64,000 nucleotides of DNA from AP-15 sp963787425 (lineage in GTDB: Bacteria; Pseudomonadota; Alphaproteobacteria; ATCC43930; CGMCC-115725): positions 62,001-126,000 of the forward strand of contig CAWBCV010000006.1 in NCBI GenBank assembly GCA_963787425.1, written 5' to 3'. Shown one piece after another: positions 34,816-44,148 of the stretch. Numbering within the stretch: position 1 is the stretch's first letter; each line of letters begins with the position of its first letter. The translations under genes and the position numbers were made by a program. The notes beneath the pieces are model-generated. The model searched no databases. It was not told where the DNA came from and saw nothing but the letters and a program-made list of their open reading frames with translations.

Positions 34816-35999
34816 ATGGCCAATTTCGATCTGCTCACTTCACGACAAGCCGCCGAGCGGCTGGGGATCAAGCTCGATACGCTCTATTCCTATGTCAGCC
34901 GCCGCCGATTACAGTCGGTCAGTGTTTCCGGCAGTCGAGAGCGACGTTACCGAGTGGAGGACGTCGAGGCTCTGCTGGCGACGCGGGAGGGTGAGAGGCC
35001 GGCCCGCAGCGCCGAAACCGAGGCGCTGATGCCGGTGATTGGCTCGGCGATCTGCCTGATCGAAAACGGCCGGCTGTTCTACAGGGGGAAAGATGCGATC
35101 CGCCTCTCCGAGGAGGCCACGCTCGAGGACGTCGCCACCCTGCTCTGGCGCGCCGAGGCAGGCGCCGATTTGGATGCCGGCCGCCCCGACGCCTTCCCCG
35201 GTAACATCTCGGCGTCCGGTCTGATCGAGCGCTGTCAAATCAGCCTCGCCGCCGTGGCCGACGAGGATTTACCGGCGGTCGACCTGACCCGAACCGGCGT
35301 GATCCGCACCGGGCGGCGAATTCTCCGCCTAGTCGCCGCGAGCGTCGCTCTCGTGCCGGCTTTGCCCGAACCCGTTCACTGCCGGCTCGCCGCGGCCTGG
35401 AGATTGGATCGGCGGGGGCCGAACTTCTGCGCCGCTGCCTTGTCTTGACCGCCGACCACGAGCTCAACGCATCGACCTTTGTCGCGCGCTGCGTCGCCTC
35501 AACCGGGGCAACCCCCTACGCGGTGGTGTCGGCGGCGCTCAGTGCCCTCTCCGGCCGGCGTCACGGCGGGGCCTCGGCCCGCGCCGAAGCGCTGTTCGCC
35601 GAAATCGCCCGAGGCGGTGATCCAATGACGGTAATGGCCGGCCGTCTCGCGCGCGGCGAAGATCTGCCGGGTTTCGGTCATTTCCTCTATCCCGCCGGCG
35701 ACCCGCGCGCGGCAACGATCCTGTCGGCCATCACGCGGACGTTGCCGGAACCCCGGCCCCTAATCGAAAGTGCCTCGGCCGCGGGAACGCGCCTGACCGG
35801 GCGTCACCCAAATGTCGATTTTGCCCTCGCCGCAGCCGCCACCTCGCTGGCGCTGCCGCGGAACGCGGCCCTCGCACTCTTTATCCTCGGCCGCGCTGTC
35901 GGCTGGATCGCCCATGCGATCGAGCAATACGAGAGCGGCATCCTGATCCGCCCCCGCGCGCGCTATGTCGGCCCCCAAGCAGAGGGGGGTTCAGGTTAA
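34816..35999 (+). CDS. HTH-domain citrate synthase-like protein (frameshifted)
   Basis: An unusual citrate-synthase family member with an N-terminal helix-turn-helix (TSRQAAERLGIKLDTLYSYV, about 6-25, MerR/excisionase-like). The citrate-synthase part has the catalytic His in TADHELNASTF, GRRHGGAS and GFGHFLYPAGDPRA and a C-terminal GRAVGWIAHAIEQY. The frame is broken at about 35413-35420: a run of five G after LDRR should be six to connect LDRRG to AELLRRCLVLTADHE. The second part, as first readable, starts at a TTG at 35445. The ATG at 34816 is chosen over the TTG at 34789 because the latter lies in the palindrome. HTH-citrate synthases of this kind are known, with role uncertain. Confidence 0.82.
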
Positions 36000-36218
36000 G
36001 GGACGAGGTCGAGCCGTCGCTCGATGCGGTCGAGCCGGGTTTTGATGCGGTCGATCCTCAGAGACATCGCCCGCCATATCCCCGCGAATGCTCGCTACCT
36101 GACCCTCCAGCGAGGTGACGCGGTGCTTCAAATCCTGGACGTCGTCGGTGAGCCGATCGATCTTGCCGTCAATCCGGTGCAAGTAGACCAGTATTAAATT
36201 CTCGAGCTCTTCGCTCAT
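35996..36218 (-). CDS. Small coiled-coil protein (frameshifted)
   Basis: A protein of about 73 residues, nearly all heptad-like: MSEELENLILVYLHRIDGKI, then DRLTDDVQDLKHRVTSLEGQ, then, after a frame change near 36068, MSLRIDRIKTRLDRIERRL and DLVP to a TAA at 35996-35998. The charged Leu/Ile heptads run unbroken through the second frame, which shows that one base is extra. It resembles small coiled-coil proteins common in alphaproteobacteria; function unknown. It converges on the citrate synthase gene with a 4-base overlap. Confidence 0.6.
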
Positions 36219-36310
36219 GACACGTGCGTATGGACGAACCCGCGTTCGGATTCAATAAAGCGAGAGATCGTGCTAGGTTCGCCATCTCCCAGTGGCGAGA
36301 ATAGTCGAGC

Positions 36311-36847
36311 ATGCCAGAACCAACCTCCGCGGCGACGCCCGATTGGCGCGACGAGATTTTCGAGGCGTTGAAGCAGGCGGAGATCCGGCAAGTGGGCTAT
36401 GTGCCGGATGCCGGGCATGCGCGGCTGATCGAACTCTGTCGGGCCAACCCGGCGATACGCGCGGTGCCACTGACGAGCGAAGAGGAGGGGGTGGCGCTGC
36501 TCGCCGGCGCGTGGCTCGGAGGCCAGCGCGGGGCTTTGCTGATGCAATCGAGCGGCGTCGGCAACTGCATCAACATGCTGTCGATGACGAAAATCTGCCG
36601 CTTCCCGCTGACGATGCTGGTCACGATGCGCGGCGAATGGGCCGAGTTCAATCCGTGGCAGGTTCCGATGGGGTCCCGGACCCAAGCGGCTCTCGAACTG
36701 TGCGATGTCCTCGTCTACCGGGTTGACCGGCCCGAAGACGCCGCCGAGACCGTTGCCGCCGCGCTCGACATCGCCTTCAACGGCGATCTCGCGACGGCGG
36801 TACTGCTGTCGCAACGGCTGATCGGCGCCAAACGGTGGGTGAAATGA
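36311..36847 (+). CDS. TPP enzyme N-terminal (PYR) subunit, decarboxylase-like
   Basis: A 178-residue protein with the pyrimidine-binding half of a thiamine-diphosphate enzyme. It resembles the alpha subunit of two-component sulfopyruvate or phosphonopyruvate decarboxylases: IRQVGYVPDAGHARLIELC, the activating Glu in LTSEEEGVALLAGAW, and SSGVGNCINMLSMTK. The gene overlaps the next one (ATGA), which encodes the pyrophosphate-binding half, so the two make a heteromeric enzyme. Substrate unknown. Confidence 0.85.
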   Translation: MPEPTSAATPDWRDEIFEALKQAEIRQVGYVPDAGHARLIELCRANPAIRAVPLTSEEEGVALLAGAWLGGQRGALLMQSSGVGNCINMLSMTKICRFPLTMLVTMRGEWAEFNPWQVPMGSRTQAALELCDVLVYRVDRPEDAAETVAAALDIAFNGDLATAVLLSQRLIGAKRWVK

Positions 36848-37431
36848 CCTCGAACGAGACTCGTCTCGACCGCCGGGTTGCGATCCGCACCCTGCTCGAA
36901 AATCGCGGCGATCTTCTGCTCGTCACCGGGCTCGGCTCGACGAGTTGGGATGCCGCCTCGGTCGCCGACGACGAGCGCAATTTCTATCTGTGGGGGGCGA
37001 TGGGGGCGGCGGCAATGGTCGGGCTGGGACTGGCGATCGCCCGGCCCGACCGCCGCGTCCTCGTCGTCACCGGCGACGGCGAGATGCTGATGGGGCTCGG
37101 CTCGCTCGCGACGATCGGGGTGCAGCGCCCGCCGAACCTTGCCGTCGCCGTCTTCGACAACGGCCATTACGGCGAGACGGGCATGCAGGCGAGCCATACG
37201 GCGGAGACGGTCGACCTGATCGGCGTCGCCCAAGCCTGCGGCTTTAAGGAGGCTGTCGACATAATCGACGAAAACGGACTGCGCAACTTCGCCGCCCGGA
37301 TTCACAACGCGGCGACCAGCCTGTTCGCACGCGTCGCGATCCGCGCCGACGAGCCGCCGCGCGTTCTGCCGCCACGCGACGGTGTCCTCCTCAAGAACCG
37401 CTTCCGTCGCGCGATCGGCGCGGATACTTGA
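36844..37431 (+). CDS. TPP enzyme C-terminal (PP) subunit, decarboxylase-like
   Basis: A 195-residue partner of the preceding subunit. The thiamine-diphosphate motif is GDGEMLMGLGSLATIG with the closing Asn in AVFDNGHYGETG, and the fold start is GLGSTSWDA and LWGAMGAAAMVGLGLAI. The arrangement matches the beta subunit of sulfopyruvate decarboxylase-like enzymes. Its ATG overlaps the upstream stop (ATGA), which ensures equal translation. The CoA-transferase gene follows 65 bases later on the same strand. Confidence 0.87.
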   Translation: MTSNETRLDRRVAIRTLLENRGDLLLVTGLGSTSWDAASVADDERNFYLWGAMGAAAMVGLGLAIARPDRRVLVVTGDGEMLMGLGSLATIGVQRPPNLAVAVFDNGHYGETGMQASHTAETVDLIGVAQACGFKEAVDIIDENGLRNFAARIHNAATSLFARVAIRADEPPRVLPPRDGVLLKNRFRRAIGADT

Positions 37432-37496
37432 CCTTGCCGCGCGCGGCGGGTGTAAGTTCGGCAACCAATTCCACCCAACACCGGAGGAGCCTCGTT

Positions 37497-38686
37497 GTGA
37501 GCATCGGATCGCTGCCACTGTCCCGTTTTACCGTTCTCGATCTGTGTCATGCCCGCGCCGGGCCGACCGCGGTCCGCCAGTTCGCCGATTGGGGCGCCAA
37601 TGTCATCAAGATCGAGCAGCCGGGCGAGGCGAGGGGCGATGTCACCGGCTCGCGGCGCGACGGTTTCGATTTCCAGAACCTGCATCGCAACAAGCGCAGC
37701 CTGACCCTCAACCTGAAGACCGAGGAAGGCAAGGCGATCTTCTTCAAGCTGGCGGAGAAGGCCGACGTCATCGTCGAGAATTTCCGCTCGGAGGTGAAAT
37801 ATCGGCTCGGCGTCGATTACCAGTCGGTCAAGAAGATCAACCCACGCATCGTCTATGGCAGCATTTCCGGGTTCGGCCAGAGCGGGCCTTATGCGAAGCG
37901 GCCGGGTGTCGACCAGATCGCCCAGGGCATGGGCGGGCTGATGTCGATCACCGGCTTGCCAGGCCAGGGGCCGGTGCGGGTCGGCATTCCGATCGACGAT
38001 CTCTGCGCCGGTCTGTTGCTCGCGCAGGCAATGATGATGGCATTGATCGAGCGCGAGACGAGCGGGGTCGGGCAATGGGTCCACACCTCATTGCTCGAAG
38101 CGCAGATCTTCATGCTCGATTTCCAGGCCTCGCGCTGGCTGATCGCCGGCGAGGTCGCCAAGCAGGCCGGCAACGACCACCCGACCGGCATTCCCGACCG
38201 GCGTCTTCCCGACCTCGGACGGGCAGATCAACATCGCCGCCTCCGGCGACCACATGTTCCGCCGATTTTGCGAGGCGGCCGATGCGATGGCGCTGCTCGA
38301 CGACCCCGATTACGCGACCGGTGCCCAGCGCGTCGAAGAACCGCAAGGCGCTCAACGAGCGGATCGGCGAAATCACCAAAAAGCGCCCGGCCGCCTATTG
38401 GGTCGAGTTGATGAACGAGGTCGGCGTCCCGTGCGGGCCGATCTATACGATCGACCAGACCTTTGCCGACCCGCAGGTCCAGCACCTCGAAATGGCCCGC
38501 CCGGTGGATCATCCGAAGCTCGGGCCGATCAAGGCCGTGGGCCAGGCGATCAACATGACCCGCACCCCCGAGCCGGAAAAGCTGCGCCCGACCCCGGATC
38601 TCGGTCAGCATACCGATGAGCTATTGCGCGAGCTCGGCTACAGCGACAGCGCGATCGCCGATCTGCGCGCCCGCGCCGTGGTGTAA
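37497..38686 (+). CDS. CaiB/BaiF family CoA-transferase (two frameshifts)
   Basis: A class III CoA-transferase of about 396 residues when repaired. The start is GTG at 37497 with GGAGGAG seven bases upstream. Conserved parts: LDLCHARAGPTAVRQFADWGANVIKIE, split in the text by domains but read in order, the catalytic Asp region GFDFQNLHRNKRSL, GSISGFGQSGP and QAMGG-type QGMGGLMSITG. Frame is lost at the CCC run near 38193-38195 (restored reading TGVFPTSDGQINIAASG) and again near 38330 (restored reading SKNRKALNERIGEI); each needs one base removed. The C-terminal part ends LRARAVV. It probably moves CoA between small acids in the adjacent catabolic set. Confidence 0.85.
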
Positions 38687-38698
38687 GCAGCGCCGTAG

Positions 38699-38745
38699 GG
38701 CGGATCTTGATCCGCCTTGGCGACGCTGGCGGGTCGAGACCCGCC
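38699..38745. repeat. Two GC hairpins in a repetitive intergenic element
   Basis: GGCGGATC-TT-GATCCGCC at 38699-38716 and GGCGGGTC-GA-GACCCGCC at 38728-38745 are perfect inverted repeats 11 bases apart, between the CoA-transferase stop and the MFS gene. They look like variants of one element (GTAGGGCGGATC...GATCCGCC...TTACA), a type repeated in many alphaproteobacterial genomes. They may act as a weak terminator or mRNA-stabilising element. Confidence 0.7.
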
Positions 38746-38826
38746 TTACAGCCGTCTCGCCGCCGTAGCAGGTGCGGTGCGCGCGCATGTTCGGTTGTCA
38801 AAGTGCGTCGGCTCGGAGGGGACGGG

Positions 38827-40125
38827 ATGAACATGCTGTTCGGCTTCAACGGACGCGCCACCAGGAATTTCCTGATCCTCCTGGTCTCGATGCACTTCAT
38901 CCTCTTCATCGACCGCGTCAACCTGGCCGCCGCGGCGCCGGTTATGCAGCAGGACCTTGGCCTCAGCAATATCGCGCTCGGCCTCGCCTTCTCGGCCTTC
39001 AACTACTCCTATGCCCCGTTTCAGCTGGTCGGAGGCTGGTTTGCCGACCGCTTCGGCGCGCGGCGCACGCTGACTGTCTGCGGCCTGGCGTGGTCGCTCA
39101 CGACAATCGCGACCGGGGCGGTGACCGGGCTGGCATCGCTGTTTGGCGTGCGTCTTGTGCTCGGCATGGGCGAAGGGGCCACCTTGCCGGCAGCCACCCG
39201 TGCGGTCTCGAAATGGACCCCGATCGAGAAGCGCGGCACGGCGATCGGGGCCACCCACGCCGCCGGGCGTCTCGGCGCAGGATCGGCGGCGCCGATCGTC
39301 GCCTTTCTGATCACTTGGTTCTCCTGGCGTTTTGCGTTCGTCGCGGTCGGCATCTTGTCGACTTTTTGGGCGGTCGTGTGGTGGTGGTATTTCCACGAGG
39401 ACCCGCGCCGGCACCCAGGCATCACCAGCGCCGAACTGGCCGCATTGCCGGCCACTGATCCCGCAACGCTGGCCGGTTCCGGCCCGGTGCCGTGGCGGCG
39501 CCTGATCCCCCGGGTGACGCCGTTGATGATTGTCTATTTCTGCCAGGGCTGGACCGGCTGGCTGTTTGTGACCTGGATGCCGTCCTTGTTGCAGAAGAAC
39601 TATGGCATCGATCTCAAGAAATCGGCATTCCTTTACATGGCGATGCTGTTCTCCGGTTTTCTCGCCGAGCTGCTCGGCGGGGTGACCACCGACTATCTGC
39701 TGCGCCGCACGAGAAACCTGCAGATTGCGCGCTCTCGGCTGATCGCCGTCAGCTGGATCCTCGCCGTGACCGGGCTGGTGCCGGCGATACTCGTCCACGA
39801 TCTGGTTATCGGGCTGGCCGGCTTCACGGTCGCGGTGTTCTTTCTCGGCTTTGCGATTTCGCCGCTGTGGACCGCGACGATGGACATCGCGCCGAACTAC
39901 GCCGGCACTTCGAGCTCGCTGATGAATGCCTCCGGCGCCGTCGCCGGCATTCTCTCGCCGCTCGCCTTCGCCTGGATCCTCGACCGCACCGGCAGCTGGA
40001 CGACCCCGTTCGCCTTCTCCGTCGGTCTGTTGCTGTTCGCCATCGTCATGACCTACTGGATCCGGCCGGATCGCCCGATCAGCGAACTGCCGCAGGTCGG
40101 CCGGCTGGCGGTCGCCGGCGGCTAG
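38827..40125 (+). CDS. MFS transporter, anion:cation symporter type
   Basis: A 432-residue major facilitator of the ACS (anion:cation symporter) type, which imports organic acids such as hexuronates, phthalate or tartrate. Helix 1 is MHFILFIDRVNLAAAAPVM with the ACS Asp-Arg; the loop 2-3 motif is GGWFADRFGARRTL; RLVLGMGEGATLPAATRAV is the family signature, followed by KRGTAIG. The ATG at 38827 has GGAGGGG upstream. Its place between a CoA-transferase and an enoyl-CoA hydratase suggests that it takes up the acid that those enzymes degrade. Confidence 0.9.
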   Translation: MNMLFGFNGRATRNFLILLVSMHFILFIDRVNLAAAAPVMQQDLGLSNIALGLAFSAFNYSYAPFQLVGGWFADRFGARRTLTVCGLAWSLTTIATGAVTGLASLFGVRLVLGMGEGATLPAATRAVSKWTPIEKRGTAIGATHAAGRLGAGSAAPIVAFLITWFSWRFAFVAVGILSTFWAVVWWWYFHEDPRRHPGITSAELAALPATDPATLAGSGPVPWRRLIPRVTPLMIVYFCQGWTGWLFVTWMPSLLQKNYGIDLKKSAFLYMAMLFSGFLAELLGGVTTDYLLRRTRNLQIARSRLIAVSWILAVTGLVPAILVHDLVIGLAGFTVAVFFLGFAISPLWTATMDIAPNYAGTSSSLMNASGAVAGILSPLAFAWILDRTGSWTTPFAFSVGLLLFAIVMTYWIRPDRPISELPQVGRLAVAGG

Positions 40126-40220
40126 ACCTGCGGCGCGAATGCGCGGATGCGAAGCGCCGCACCTTCTGCCACAATCAAGGAACCGACGGGACCGGCCCTC
40201 AACACGGAGCGAACGCCGCC

Positions 40221-41021
40221 ATGCTCGACCAGCCCATGACCAGCAAGATGATCGCCGAGAAAGACGGGGCGATCGGCCGCCTGATCTTCAACAACCCGGC
40301 GCGGCACAACGCGGTCTCGCTCGAGATGTGGGAGGCGGTGACGCGCATCATCGACGATTTCGAGCGCGACGACGCGATCCGGGTGATCGTCGTCAGCGGC
40401 GCCGGCGGGCGCGCCTTTGTCTCCGGCGCCGACATTTCCGAATTCAAGGAGAGGCGCGCCTCCGAAGAAGCGGCTGCCGCCTATTCGAAGATTTCCGAAG
40501 GCGCGCGGCTGCGCCTGCAGGAAACTCTGAAGCCGACGATCGCGATGATCCGCGGCTATTGCATCGGCGGTGGGGTGGGCACCGCACTCGCCTGCGATAT
40601 GCGCATCGCCGCCGAGGGCTCGAAATTCGGCATTCCGGCGGCCAAGCTCGGTCTCGGCTATGCCTATGACGGCATCAAGAAGCTGATCGACCTGGTCGGC
40701 CCGGCCCATGCCCGCGAGATTTTTTATACGGCGCGCCAGTTCACCGCCGAGGAGGCGTTGCGCATGGGCCTCGTCAATCAGGTCGTGCCGGACGGCGAAC
40801 TGGAGGCTTACGTCGACAATTATTGCGCGATGATCGCGGCCAATGCGCCGCTGACCGTGCGCGCGGCCAAAGTTGCCATCCGTGAGGGGCTCAAGGACGA
40901 GTCGGCTCGCGACTTGGCACTGTGCAAGCGTTTGGTCGATGAATGCTTCGCCAGCCAGGACTACGCCGAAGGCCGCACCGCCTTCATGGAAAAGCGCAAG
41001 CCGGTCTTCCAGGGCCGGTGA
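40221..41021 (+). CDS. Enoyl-CoA hydratase/isomerase family protein
   Basis: A 266-residue crotonase. The oxyanion-hole motifs are SGAGGRAFVSGADISEF and YCIGGGVGTALACDMRIAA; the catalytic-Glu area is AKLGLGYAYDGIKKL, where the usual first Glu is replaced by Gly/Tyr, so it may be an isomerase, hydrolase or decarboxylase rather than a hydratase. The C-terminal FASQDYAEGRTAFMEKRKPVF is typical. The ATG at 40221 has GGAG about 11 bases upstream. It follows the MFS gene by 95 bases. Confidence 0.9.
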   Translation: MLDQPMTSKMIAEKDGAIGRLIFNNPARHNAVSLEMWEAVTRIIDDFERDDAIRVIVVSGAGGRAFVSGADISEFKERRASEEAAAAYSKISEGARLRLQETLKPTIAMIRGYCIGGGVGTALACDMRIAAEGSKFGIPAAKLGLGYAYDGIKKLIDLVGPAHAREIFYTARQFTAEEALRMGLVNQVVPDGELEAYVDNYCAMIAANAPLTVRAAKVAIREGLKDESARDLALCKRLVDECFASQDYAEGRTAFMEKRKPVFQGR

Positions 41022-41033
41022 TCCCCGAAATTT

Positions 41034-41073
41034 CCTCTCCCCGCTAGCGGGGAGAGGGCTAGGGTGAGGGGCA
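41034..41073 (+). repeat. GC palindrome of a common repeat that supplies a ribosome site
   Basis: A perfect 24-base palindrome at 41034-41057 (CCTCTCCCCGCT / AGCGGGGAGAGG) is followed by GCTAGGGTGAGGGG, together a repetitive element widespread in GC-rich proteobacteria. Its last part, GAGGGG, stands 2 to 3 bases before the ATG at 41074 and may serve as its Shine-Dalgarno sequence. Confidence 0.7.
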
Positions 41074-41971
41074 ATGAAACTTCCCGCCCACAACCGCTAC
41101 GAATACGTCCCGATCCATCGGCGGCCGCAATACGAGTGGCCCGGCGGCGCAAGGCTCGCCGTCACCTTCAACAACAACATCGAGTATTTCGCCTTTGGCG
41201 CCGGCCTCGGCAGCGACTCGACCGGCGCAGCGGCGGCGCAGAGCCAGCGCAATTACGCGTGGCGCGATTACGGCAACCGGGTCGGCCTCTGGTATTATTT
41301 CGACCTGCTCGACGAGTTCGCTCTGCCCGGAGCGCACAATGTCAATTCAGCCGTGCTCGAACACTGCCCCGAAATCGTTGAGCGGCTGAACGGGCGCGGC
41401 GACGAGTATGTCGGCCATGGCAGGACCAATTCCGAGCGCCAGGACGTGCTGTGGGAGGAGGACGAGGCGCGGCTGATCGCCGAATGCACCGAAATCTTGA
41501 CCCGCCTTTCCGGCAGGCGGCCGGAAGGCTGGCTCGGCCCCTACATCGCGCAGAGCGACGCGACGTTGGACCTGCTGAAGGAGGCCGGCTACCGCTACGT
41601 CGATGGATTGGGCGATGGACGATCAGCCGATCTGGATGCGGACCCGCGCCGGGCCGATCCTGTCGGTGCCCTATCCGCTCGAGATCAACGACTCGCCGGC
41701 GCTGGTTTACCGGCGCCATACCGGGCGGCAATTCGCCGAGATGGTGATCGACCAGTTCGACGAGATGCTGGAGCAGTCACGCAAATACCCGCTGGTCTTC
41801 GCGGTCTCGGTGCACCCTTTCATCATCGGCCAGCCGTTCCGCCTGCGCGCCTTCCGCGACGCCGTCCGCCACATCGTCGGCCACCGTGATCGGCTATGGA
41901 TCACCACCCCCGGCGAGATCGCACGCTATTGCGAGAGCCTGCCGAAAGGCACGGTCCCGGGATCGGAGTAG
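41074..41971 (+). CDS. Polysaccharide-deacetylase-family protein (frameshifted)
   Basis: A carbohydrate esterase 4-fold protein of about 298 residues, of the type that includes PuuE-like allantoinases. The first part has AVTFNNNIEYFAFG (in place of the usual metal-binding SFDVD/E), WRDYGNRVGLWYYFDLLDEF and GHGRTNSERQ, with His and Asn in the metal area. After an extra base near 41602 the frame continues as MDWAMDDQPIWMRT, PILSVPYPLEINDSPAL and SVHPFIIGQPFRLRAF, typical of this family. The TTC ends at 41969-41971. It is the last gene of the catabolic block on this strand. Confidence 0.82.
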
Positions 41972-42209
41972 CGCATTGTAGCCGGGCGTGGGAATGCCGG
42001 TTGCAATCTGCCGAGTGCCGCAACGGTTGCGAGGCCGTGCGAGCGACGGACGATGCGAAAAATCAAGATCTGCTGTCAAGGGCCGCGCCGCGGGAGTGGG
42101 CCGATGTGTCCACTCAATGCAGATGTCCACCGTCTCTGCCATTTACAAATGTCATCGGCGTCGGGCGTCGGGGCGGGCGCGGAGCATATGCGTAGCGCAG
42201 CGCTCAATC

Positions 42210-42227
42210 GGCGCCCGAGCGGGCGCC
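42210..42227. terminator. Possible hairpin terminator
   Basis: GGCGCCC-GAGC-GGGCGCC forms a 7-pair GC stem with a 4-base loop, between the deacetylase gene and the convergent methyltransferase-like gene. No T-run follows, so it would be a weak or Rho-assisted terminator at best. Confidence 0.35.
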
Positions 42228-42256
42228 GCCCGCTTGGCTCGTATAAACGACATGCG

Positions 42257-43078
42257 TTAGAGCCAATCTTCGGAGTACTGGTTGATTGCTTCATGCAATG
42301 CGCTCTGATCACGACGCGAAGGATGAAAAACAGCCATCCGGCCCAGCACCCGGACGAGCTTGGCGTGTCGTTCGATGACATGATAAGATGGGCGGTCTAT
42401 ATAATCATCGATGAGGATTTCCGCTTCGCTCCGCGCGCTCAGATGCATGCAGCATGTAAGCGCCGTGGCCACACGGAATCGACCGTCAATGAGAATAAGA
42501 TCGGGAGCATTGTCTTGGCTTATAAACGGCCAAGGGGTTTGAGCGTACGCTTTCCACTTGTTCAATCTTCGGGGAGATGGTTTCCCTGCCGGGAACGGTA
42601 TGCCCCAAGGTCCTATTAGGCCGATATCGGCATGAAGCAACCGCTGCGCAGAGGTTAGAGCGCCGATCTTCCGACGGACGGATTCGAGAAAGAGCCGATC
42701 GGTATCGACGGAGAGAAAGGGTTTGTTCAGCGCCGCGGCTAGAACGGTACTGCCTCCGCTTCCATACTCGAGGTAAAAACGGCAATCGCCAATGAGCGAG
42801 AGGAAATGGGGGGTCGCTATTTCGTCAAAGTGCGGCTCATCAGGAACAGCAACTCCTTGAATGGCTCTACGCACGAGGAAGCTGATGTAGAGAATGCGCT
42901 CGGCACGAAGCCGCGAAAGCAACGTGGTGCCATAGATAAACCGTCTTTCGGAATCCCTTAGCATGGCTCGCCAGGTTTCGTCCAAGTCGTCCAACTCGCT
43001 AGGTGGCGGTTGGTGGCGCCGCCCGGATTGGTTGATCCGGCTCGCTACATCGACGAAAGCCGAGGCGAATGGCTTCAT
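42257..43078 (-). CDS. SAM-binding-fold protein of unknown function
   Basis: A 273-residue protein. CRFYLEYGSGGSTVLAA looks like the glycine-rich motif I of class I methyltransferases, followed by FLSVDTDRLFLESVRRKIG, where the acidic end of strand 2 would bind the ribose. PDLILIDGRFRVATALTCC and AEILIDDYIDRPSYHVIERH are consistent with motif IV and later strands. The ATG at 43078 has GGAGGG six bases upstream; a longer start at 43162 lies in AT-rich DNA and is rejected. Upstream DNA is less GC-rich, which hints at transfer. Substrate unknown. Confidence 0.68.
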   Translation of the reverse strand: MKPFASAFVDVASRINQSGRRHQPPPSELDDLDETWRAMLRDSERRFIYGTTLLSRLRAERILYISFLVRRAIQGVAVPDEPHFDEIATPHFLSLIGDCRFYLEYGSGGSTVLAAALNKPFLSVDTDRLFLESVRRKIGALTSAQRLLHADIGLIGPWGIPFPAGKPSPRRLNKWKAYAQTPWPFISQDNAPDLILIDGRFRVATALTCCMHLSARSEAEILIDDYIDRPSYHVIERHAKLVRVLGRMAVFHPSRRDQSALHEAINQYSEDWL

Positions 43079-43577
43079 AGACCGCCCTCCCTTTCGCTCG
43101 GGCCCGGTACGGCCCTCTTTTGCATTAAACTCCGGGCAATTCTTTTTATTCCCGATTATCAAATATAAGCAGAGTGTACGAAAAAGCGACCGAATTTAGC
43201 GGGACAGAATATATTCACGGTCCTCTTGAATTGATTAATAAGGCGTTTTGCGGGGTACGCCACGGAAACGGTCTCACCGTAGCTCGCGCTACGTGTGTGA
43301 GCATGGGCCTGATGGGGCGTCGATAATTAAGTGTTGTCACTGGCGACGATGGTTAACCCTAAATGCTTTCGGCCCACCCAATGGGCGCTTTCCGCATCCG
43401 AACCTCGATCCCGATTTTTTCACCTGGTCCTTCGCCATGACGAAGGGACGGCGCCCGTCTTAGGGATCGCTGCTCGTTTTCGGTTTAGGTTCGTTGCGTT
43501 ATCCGACCATAAAATTGCCTGATTAGCATGGCATTATCCTTGCGTCGCCGGCATTGCATGGGCAGAAGGAGGTAGCG
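43079..43577. other. AT-richer intergenic region
   Basis: About 500 bases between divergent genes. The left half (43130-43250) is rich in A/T runs, unlike the window average, and no gene is supported. It holds the promoters of both flanking genes and possibly eroded sequence. A ribosome site AGGAGGT at about 43567-43573 belongs to the DUF5681 gene. Confidence 0.5.
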
Positions 43578-44078
43578 ATGGCTGATGGGGCTTCACCAAA
43601 ACCGCCGGGGCGGGTGCGCGGGCGGCCGTTCGAAAGGGGGCGGTCGGGTAATCCGGCCGGCCGCCGCACCGGCTCCTGCAACAAGACGACCGCGGCCGCC
43701 GCGGCGCTGCTCGCGGGCGAGTCGGAGGCCTTGACGCGCAAGGCCGTCGAACTCGCGCTGGTCGGCGATCCGACCGCAATGCGGCTCTGCCTCGAGCGGA
43801 TCCTGCCGGCCTGCCGCGAACGCACCGTCAATTTCGCGCTGCCGCCGATCGAGAGCGCCGCCGACATCGCCGCTGCGATGAAGGCGGTCACCTCGGCATT
43901 GGCCGACGGCGCGATCACGCCCGGCGAAGCCGCCACCATCGCGGCAGTCGTCGACACCTTTGTCCGGGCGATCGAGACGAGCGATTTCGACCGGCGGCTA
44001 CAGCTCATGGAGGACGATTTCGCCAGCCGGGCAAAAGTGGAGGCGAGCGCTGGGCTGGGGATGCGCTTCAACTTTTAG
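43578..44078 (+). CDS. DUF5681-domain protein
   Basis: A 166-residue protein that begins with the DUF5681 signature, a basic glycine-rich tract GRVRGRPFERGRSGNPAGRR followed by TGSCNKTTAAA. The rest is helical (TRKAVELALVGDPTAMRLCLERIL, the middle block around ERTVNFALPPIESAADI). This domain is frequent in alphaproteobacteria and next to phage-like or mobile genes; its function is not known. The ATG at 43578 has AGGAGGT four to five bases upstream. Confidence 0.82.
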   Translation: MADGASPKPPGRVRGRPFERGRSGNPAGRRTGSCNKTTAAAAALLAGESEALTRKAVELALVGDPTAMRLCLERILPACRERTVNFALPPIESAADIAAAMKAVTSALADGAITPGEAATIAAVVDTFVRAIETSDFDRRLQLMEDDFASRAKVEASAGLGMRFNF

Positions 44079-44148
44079 GGGAGATTTTGCTGCAGATTTG
44101 GTGCAGGAGCAGCAACGGGCAATCAGCGATGCAAGATTTGGTTGCGGC

